Shown here piece after piece: positions 56,633 through 64,000 of a DNA stretch of 64,000 bases. Source of the stretch: Mimachlamys varia (Eukaryota; Mollusca; Bivalvia; Pectinida; Pectinidae); contig OX392527.1 of the NCBI GenBank assembly GCA_947623455.1, positions 14,318,001 to 14,382,000 of the forward strand. Direction: 5' to 3'. The position numbers were made by a program, and so were the translations under genes. Under the pieces are notes generated by a model. The model had not been told where the DNA came from. It ran no database searches and was given only the letters and a program-made list of their open reading frames with translations. The number at the start of each line of letters is the position of its first letter. Position 1 is the first letter of the stretch.

Positions 56633-57093
56633 AGGACTCACACAACTAAATCAGCCTATCACGAAGTGTTTCATACGTTTGTAGTCCCTACTGAAAATTT
56701 GTTCCGGCTAAGTACAGTGATTCTGGGTAATTTAAATAGGTAATTGTTGACATATTCTGCATTGAATGAAATCTGTAGATATTTAACTTTACAAAAATAT
56801 ATACTTTTGGTAGATTTCGATATGTGATGGCGGATTGATATGGGGTCAAAAGTCAGAGGGTGTTCCGGTCCCATTTCACTCGTTTGACATGTAAATTTCC
56901 GGTTGTCCGAAGCAGACGCCTGTAGCAAGCTAATATGCCAGTAAACTCCTCATTAAATGCCCCTTGAAGCCTTTGTCATGTATGTATCTGTGAATTTAGG
57001 CAGTTTTCACAAGTGTTGTACTTCAAATATTAAAGTTATTAGCTCGAAAGCTTAGTAATAACATATAGTAAATTATTTAGTTGTGTGAGTCCT
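56633..57093. mobile_element. 461-bp TIR element, copy 2
   Basis: Same 19-bp terminal inverted repeats as copy 1. The sequence before it ends in CCCTTTAA and the sequence after begins TTAATTGAAC, so TTAA flanks both ends. Confidence 0.8.
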
Positions 57094-58332
57094 TTAATTG
57101 AACTAGCCATGTGCTTGACCTATATAACATTTACTGTGCTTCCGGATATTTTTTTTTCAAAGACAACCACTGTCATTGAGTGTTTGCACATTTTTCAGTG
57201 TGTAAAAATATTTAATTTGACAAAAAAACTTCAAAATTATTTAAAATCTGGCAAAACATGGCCCTGTGTTGAAGCCTGTATTGTTGGACTGACCATCATA
57301 CTCACGTTTTTAATTAAGTTTGGTTCAATTAACTGTGATAATTAATCTGCGTGCGTGTTAATAAAACTTAACTGATATGTGTACCAGGTTTTAGCATCCA
57401 AATTTTGATAGAACAAAGATCTAGTGTGCTGTCTTCACCCCCCCCCCCCCCCCCAAACCCCGTTCCAACTCTGCCCAGTCATTCTCAGGCTTCTTCCTTC
57501 ATGCAAATTATAAATGTATGCGTGTTTTATAATCCTAAGAAAGCAATAACTAGAACAATCACATAATAAGCTTGTATAAATATTGCACATGTGAGTTTAT
57601 ATATGTGTATGTGTCACGTTCATGTTTTGGTGGCTAAATCCAACTTATATTCCATATTTTCAGTAAATTGTAGATATTACTTTATTCCTGTCACACTATA
57701 TACCTTGTTCAACATCTTGTTTATTGATTTAATGCGTTTGTGTACTTTGTTTACTCATACAATAAGCCGTTTATAGCATTATATCTCCCCTACCCCCAAT
57801 ATTCTCCCTGTAAAATGGAGGCACCCCGGGGAGCTAGAAGTGCTAAATGTAAGCTGGTGTAATTGATAGATAAACAGTTAAGGTGGATATCTGATAACCG
57901 TTTATGACTCATGTTTTCTGTAGAAGTTTGAAGTTGTGTGTGAATTCTAAGTGTGTTTAATTGTTAAAATTAAATAAAAAAATACTTAAAATAAAAATTA
58001 ATTACTGCAGAGACTTTAAAATTAACAGAAACTGAGGTAACAAGATTTCTTTTCAAAAACATTTGAGCGGTAAGCGTATTTGATCTTTGTGCAAAATATG
58101 AAATTGCTAAGTGCGTGCTTAACTGAGGTGCTAGAGGTAAATGTTATGCAAAAGAAACGAGAAATTTCTGGTGCTAGCTCTGAATAGCAAGTGTACATTA
58201 GGTGCAATAACTTGGGTTTTCTTCATAATTTTTTATTCAATTTCAACCAAACTTCACCATTTTACTCGGAAATGTATATACTTTCAGTTAGTAAACTTTA
58301 TTTCAACATCTGAAAGGTTTAGGGCCCTTTAA

Positions 58333-58793
58333 AGGACTCACACAACTAAATCAGCCTATCACGAAGTGTTTCATACGTTTGTAGTCCCTACTGAAAATTT
58401 GTTCCGGCTAAGTACAGTGATTCTGGGTAATTTAAATAGGTAATTGTTGACATATTCTGCATTGAATGAAATCTGTAGATATTTAACTTTACAAAAATAT
58501 ATACTTTTGGTAGATTTCGATATGTGATGGCGGATTGATATGGGGTCAAAAGTCAGAGGGTGTTCCGGTCCCATTTCACTCGTTTGACATGTAAATTTCC
58601 GGTTGTCCGAAGCAGACGCCTGTAGCAAGCTAATATGCCAGTAAACTCCTCATTAAATGCCCCTTGAAGCCTTTGTCATGTATGTATCTGTGAATTTAGG
58701 CAGTTTTCACAAGTGTTGTACTTCAAATATTAAAGTTATTAGCTCGAAAGCTTAGTAATAACATATAGTAAATTATTTAGTTGTGTGAGTCCT
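58333..58793. mobile_element. 461-bp TIR element, copy 3
   Basis: Same ends and TTAA flanks as copy 2; no difference noticed by eye. Confidence 0.8.
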
Positions 58794-60029
58794 TTAATTG
58801 AACTAGCCATGTGCTTGACCTATATAACATTTACTGTGCTTCCGGATATTTTTTTTTCAAAGACAACCACTGTCATTGAGTGTTTGCACATTTTTCAGTG
58901 TGTAAAAATATTTAATTTGACAAAAAAACTTCAAAATTATTTAAAATCTGGCAAAACATGGCCCTGTGTTGAAGCCTGTATTGTTGGACTGACCATCATA
59001 CTCACGTTTTTAATTAAGTTTGGTTCAATTAACTGTGATAATTAATCTGCGTGCGTGTTAATAAAACTTAACTGATATGTGTACCAGGTTTTAGCATCCA
59101 AATTTTGATAGAACAAAGATCTAGTGTGCTGTCTTCACCCCCCCCCCCCCCAAACCCCGTTCCAACTCTGCCCAGTCATTCTCAGGCTTCTTCCTTCATG
59201 CAAATTATAAATGTATGCGTGTTTTATAATCCTAAGAAAGCAATAACTAGAACAATCACATAATAAGCTTGTATAAATATTGCACATGTGAGTTTATATA
59301 TGTGTATGTGTCACGTTCATGTTTTGGTGGCTAAATCCAACTTATATTCCATATTTTCAGTAAATTGTAGATATTACTTTATTCCTGTCACACTATATAC
59401 CTTGTTCAACATCTTGTTTATTGATTTAATGCGTTTGTGTACTTTGTTTACTCATACAATAAGCCGTTTATAGCATTATATCTCCCCTACCCCCAATATT
59501 CTCCCTGTAAAATGGAGGCACCCCGGGGAGCTAGAAGTGCTAAATGTAAGCTGGTGTAATTGATAGATAAACAGTTAAGGTGGATATCTGATAACCGTTT
59601 ATGACTCATGTTTTCTGTAGAAGTTTGAAGTTGTGTGTGAATTCTAAGTGTGTTTAATTGTTAAAATTAAATAAAAAAATACTTAAAATAAAAATTAATT
59701 ACTGCAGAGACTTTAAAATTAACAGAAACTGAGGTAACAAGATTTCTTTTCAAAAACATTTGAGCGGTAAGCGTATTTGATCTTTGTGCAAAATATGAAA
59801 TTGCTAAGTGCGTGCTTAACTGAGGTGCTAGAGGTAAATGTTATGCAAAAGAAACGAGAAATTTCTGGTGCTAGCTCTGAATAGCAAGTGTACATTAGGT
59901 GCAATAACTTGGGTTTTCTTCATAATTTTTTATTCAATTTCAACCAAACTTCACCATTTTACTCGGAAATGTATATACTTTCAGTTAGTAAACTTTATTT
60001 CAACATCTGAAAGGTTTAGGGCCCTTTAA

Positions 60030-60490
60030 AGGACTCACACAACTAAATCAGCCTATCACGAAGTGTTTCATACGTTTGTAGTCCCTACTGAAAATTTGTT
60101 CCGGCTAAGTACAGTGATTCTGGGTAATTTAAATAGGTAATTGTTGACATATTCTGCATTGAATGAAATCTGTAGATATTTAACTTTACAAAAATATATA
60201 CTTTTGGTAGATTTCGATATGTGATGGCGGATTGATATGGGGTCAAAAGTCAGAGGGTGTTCCGGTCCCATTTCACTCGTTTGACATGTAAATTTCCGGT
60301 TGTCCGAAGCAGACGCCTGTAGCAAGCTAATATGCCAGTAAACTCCTCATTAAATGCCCCTTGAAGCCTTTGTCATGTATGTATCTGTGAATTTAGGCAG
60401 TTTTCACAAGTGTTGTACTTCAAATATTAAAGTTATTAGCTCGAAAGCTTAGTAATAACATATAGTAAATTATTTAGTTGTGTGAGTCCT
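60030..60490. mobile_element. 461-bp TIR element, copy 4
   Basis: Same ends and TTAA flanks as copy 2; the preceding unit has the shortest poly-C tract (14). Confidence 0.8.
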
Positions 60491-61727
60491 TTAATTGAAC
60501 TAGCCATGTGCTTGACCTATATAACATTTACTGTGCTTCCGGATATTTTTTTTTCAAAGACAACCACTGTCATTGAGTGTTTGCACATTTTTCAGTGTGT
60601 AAAAATATTTAATTTGACAAAAAAACTTCAAAATTATTTAAAATCTGGCAAAACATGGCCCTGTGTTGAAGCCTGTATTGTTGGACTGACCATCATACTC
60701 ACGTTTTTAATTAAGTTTGGTTCAATTAACTGTGATAATTAATCTGCGTGCGTGTTAATAAAACTTAACTGATATGTGTACCAGGTTTTAGCATCCAAAT
60801 TTTGATAGAACAAAGATCTAGTGTGCTGTCTTCACCCCCCCCCCCCCCCAAACCCCGTTCCAACTCTGCCCAGTCATTCTCAGGCTTCTTCCTTCATGCA
60901 AATTATAAATGTATGCGTGTTTTATAATCCTAAGAAAGCAATAACTAGAACAATCACATAATAAGCTTGTATAAATATTGCACATGTGAGTTTATATATG
61001 TGTATGTGTCACGTTCATGTTTTGGTGGCTAAATCCAACTTATATTCCATATTTTCAGTAAATTGTAGATATTACTTTATTCCTGTCACACTATATACCT
61101 TGTTCAACATCTTGTTTATTGATTTAATGCGTTTGTGTACTTTGTTTACTCATACAATAAGCCGTTTATAGCATTATATCTCCCCTACCCCCAATATTCT
61201 CCCTGTAAAATGGAGGCACCCCGGGGAGCTAGAAGTGCTAAATGTAAGCTGGTGTAATTGATAGATAAACAGTTAAGGTGGATATCTGATAACCGTTTAT
61301 GACTCATGTTTTCTGTAGAAGTTTGAAGTTGTGTGTGAATTCTAAGTGTGTTTAATTGTTAAAATTAAATAAAAAAATACTTAAAATAAAAATTAATTAC
61401 TGCAGAGACTTTAAAATTAACAGAAACTGAGGTAACAAGATTTCTTTTCAAAAACATTTGAGCGGTAAGCGTATTTGATCTTTGTGCAAAATATGAAATT
61501 GCTAAGTGCGTGCTTAACTGAGGTGCTAGAGGTAAATGTTATGCAAAAGAAACGAGAAATTTCTGGTGCTAGCTCTGAATAGCAAGTGTACATTAGGTGC
61601 AATAACTTGGGTTTTCTTCATAATTTTTTATTCAATTTCAACCAAACTTCACCATTTTACTCGGAAATGTATATACTTTCAGTTAGTAAACTTTATTTCA
61701 ACATCTGAAAGGTTTAGGGCCCTTTAA

Positions 61728-62188
61728 AGGACTCACACAACTAAATCAGCCTATCACGAAGTGTTTCATACGTTTGTAGTCCCTACTGAAAATTTGTTCC
61801 GGCTAAGTACAGTGATTCTGGGTAATTTAAATAGGTAATTGTTGACATATTCTGCATTGAATGAAATCTGTAGATATTTAACTTTACAAAAATATATACT
61901 TTTGGTAGATTTCGATATGTGATGGCGGATTGATATGGGGTCAAAAGTCAGAGGGTGTTCCGGTCCCATTTCACTCGTTTGACATGTAAATTTCCGGTTG
62001 TCCGAAGCAGACGCCTGTAGCAAGCTAATATGCCAGTAAACTCCTCATTAAATGCCCCTTGAAGCCTTTGTCATGTATGTATCTGTGAATTTAGGCAGTT
62101 TTCACAAGTGTTGTACTTCAAATATTAAAGTTATTAGCTCGAAAGCTTAGTAATAACATATAGTAAATTATTTAGTTGTGTGAGTCCT
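61728..62188. mobile_element. 461-bp TIR element, copy 5
   Basis: Same ends and TTAA flanks as copy 2. Confidence 0.8.
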
Positions 62189-63425
62189 TTAATTGAACTA
62201 GCCATGTGCTTGACCTATATAACATTTACTGTGCTTCCGGATATTTTTTTTTCAAAGACAACCACTGTCATTGAGTGTTTGCACATTTTTCAGTGTGTAA
62301 AAATATTTAATTTGACAAAAAAACTTCAAAATTATTTAAAATCTGGCAAAACATGGCCCTGTGTTGAAGCCTGTATTGTTGGACTGACCATCATACTCAC
62401 GTTTTTAATTAAGTTTGGTTCAATTAACTGTGATAATTAATCTGCGTGCGTGTTAATAAAACTTAACTGATATGTGTACCAGGTTTTAGCATCCAAATTT
62501 TGATAGAACAAAGATCTAGTGTGCTGTCTTCACCCCCCCCCCCCCCCAAACCCCGTTCCAACTCTGCCCAGTCATTCTCAGGCTTCTTCCTTCATGCAAA
62601 TTATAAATGTATGCGTGTTTTATAATCCTAAGAAAGCAATAACTAGAACAATCACATAATAAGCTTGTATAAATATTGCACATGTGAGTTTATATATGTG
62701 TATGTGTCACGTTCATGTTTTGGTGGCTAAATCCAACTTATATTCCATATTTTCAGTAAATTGTAGATATTACTTTATTCCTGTCACACTATATACCTTG
62801 TTCAACATCTTGTTTATTGATTTAATGCGTTTGTGTACTTTGTTTACTCATACAATAAGCCGTTTATAGCATTATATCTCCCCTACCCCCAATATTCTCC
62901 CTGTAAAATGGAGGCACCCCGGGGAGCTAGAAGTGCTAAATGTAAGCTGGTGTAATTGATAGATAAACAGTTAAGGTGGATATCTGATAACCGTTTATGA
63001 CTCATGTTTTCTGTAGAAGTTTGAAGTTGTGTGTGAATTCTAAGTGTGTTTAATTGTTAAAATTAAATAAAAAAATACTTAAAATAAAAATTAATTACTG
63101 CAGAGACTTTAAAATTAACAGAAACTGAGGTAACAAGATTTCTTTTCAAAAACATTTGAGCGGTAAGCGTATTTGATCTTTGTGCAAAATATGAAATTGC
63201 TAAGTGCGTGCTTAACTGAGGTGCTAGAGGTAAATGTTATGCAAAAGAAACGAGAAATTTCTGGTGCTAGCTCTGAATAGCAAGTGTACATTAGGTGCAA
63301 TAACTTGGGTTTTCTTCATAATTTTTTATTCAATTTCAACCAAACTTCACCATTTTACTCGGAAATGTATATACTTTCAGTTAGTAAACTTTATTTCAAC
63401 ATCTGAAAGGTTTAGGGCCCTTTAA

Positions 63426-63886
63426 AGGACTCACACAACTAAATCAGCCTATCACGAAGTGTTTCATACGTTTGTAGTCCCTACTGAAAATTTGTTCCGG
63501 CTAAGTACAGTGATTCTGGGTAATTTAAATAGGTAATTGTTGACATATTCTGCATTGAATGAAATCTGTAGATATTTAACTTTACAAAAATATATACTTT
63601 TGGTAGATTTCGATATGTGATGGCGGATTGATATGGGGTCAAAAGTCAGAGGGTGTTCCGGTCCCATTTCACTCGTTTGACATGTAAATTTCCGGTTGTC
63701 CGAAGCAGACGCCTGTAGCAAGCTAATATGCCAGTAAACTCCTCATTAAATGCCCCTTGAAGCCTTTGTCATGTATGTATCTGTGAATTTAGGCAGTTTT
63801 CACAAGTGTTGTACTTCAAATATTAAAGTTATTAGCTCGAAAGCTTAGTAATAACATATAGTAAATTATTTAGTTGTGTGAGTCCT
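63426..63886. mobile_element. 461-bp TIR element, copy 6
   Basis: A complete element with both terminal inverted repeats; only about 114 bp of its following spacer lies inside the window. Confidence 0.8.
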
Positions 63887-64000
63887 TTAATTGAACTAGC
63901 CATGTGCTTGACCTATATAACATTTACTGTGCTTCCGGATATTTTTTTTTCAAAGACAACCACTGTCATTGAGTGTTTGCACATTTTTCAGTGTGTAAAA

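Larger units (their letters stand above)
54934..64000. repeat. Head-to-tail array of 1.7-kb units, 5 complete plus a partial unit
   Basis: Units start at 54,934, 56,633, 58,333, 60,030, 61,728 and 63,426, so the lengths are 1699, 1700, 1697, 1698 and 1698 bp. All open frames inside repeat with identical translations. Length differences are fully accounted for by a poly-C tract of 16, 17, 14, 15 and 15 bases. Each unit is a 461-bp element with terminal inverted repeats followed by a spacer of about 1.24 kb. The longest frames per unit (86, 85, 63 and 61 codons) show no domain, and one starts with the GTG in the inverted repeat. I regard the unit as non-coding. The array continues past the window. 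Confidence 0.97.

Noticed and set aside
54972..63721. Repeated 61- to 86-codon frames in each 1.7-kb unit
   Set aside because: Identity among units follows from the identical DNA, so it is no evidence for selection. One frame starts with a GTG inside an inverted repeat. No domain was recognised.
1..64000. CRISPR arrays, bacterial operons, ribosome-binding sites or terminators
   Set aside because: All arrays are head-to-tail without unique spacers, and gene structure and repeats are of animal type. None of the bacterial feature types applies.

Overview
This window looks like gene-poor, repeat-dense DNA from an animal nuclear genome. A bivalve mollusc is my best guess, scallop- or oyster-like, but that is inference from repeat style and not proven. 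The sequence is AT-rich and has no operon-like gene packing. It carries a tRNA-derived SINE, a LINE, many fragments of a Penelope-like retroelement, many hairpin-type (MITE-like) elements and at least ten minisatellite arrays. Most open frames of 60 to 120 codons fall in repeats or look random.

Layout, 1-20 kb: a 21-bp array (1-679) that keeps one cysteine-rich frame open for 237 codons; dead retroelement pieces at 2.6-4.0 kb; a broken LINE reverse-transcriptase fossil at 5.37-5.66 kb; a SINE at 7.95-8.26 kb; a 40-bp array (8.35-9.31 kb); 11-bp arrays at 12.4 and 12.8 kb; a 45-bp array at 14.0 kb; a 28-bp array at 15.0 kb; a hairpin MITE at 17.0 kb. Layout, 20-35 kb: a second 40-bp array (20.4-21.1 kb); a 19-bp GC-rich array (22.26-23.1 kb); a cluster of Penelope-like fragments (24.8-27.7 kb); a hammerhead-ribozyme-like motif at 28.02 kb with nearby hairpin elements; and a 30-bp array (30.8-33.3 kb) holding an 868-codon open frame.

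Layout, 35-51 kb: a Penelope-like reverse-transcriptase pseudogene (37.1-38.3 kb); the only convincing single-copy host-type gene (39,857-40,483), a 208-aa single-pass membrane protein of KCNE-like layout; a 30/31-bp array (41.2-42.5 kb); a palindrome of about 710 bp (44.4-45.1 kb); and further hairpin elements at 48.2 and 49.3-50.1 kb. Layout, 51-64 kb: a LINE with an uninterrupted endonuclease/reverse-transcriptase frame (51.9-54.9 kb, minus strand) abuts a head-to-tail array of 1.7-kb units that runs off the window. Each unit contains a 461-bp element with terminal inverted repeats. The five complete units appear to differ only in the length of one poly-C tract.

The genes do not form a visible pathway. 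The coherent theme is mobile-element and tandem-repeat dynamics: autonomous retroelements (LINE, Penelope-like), short elements probably mobilised by others (SINE, MITEs), and tandem amplification of some of these. The observations most worth checking are the ribozyme-like motif, the near-identical 1.7-kb array and its exact junction with the LINE, the KCNE-like gene, and the two long repeat-encoded open frames.
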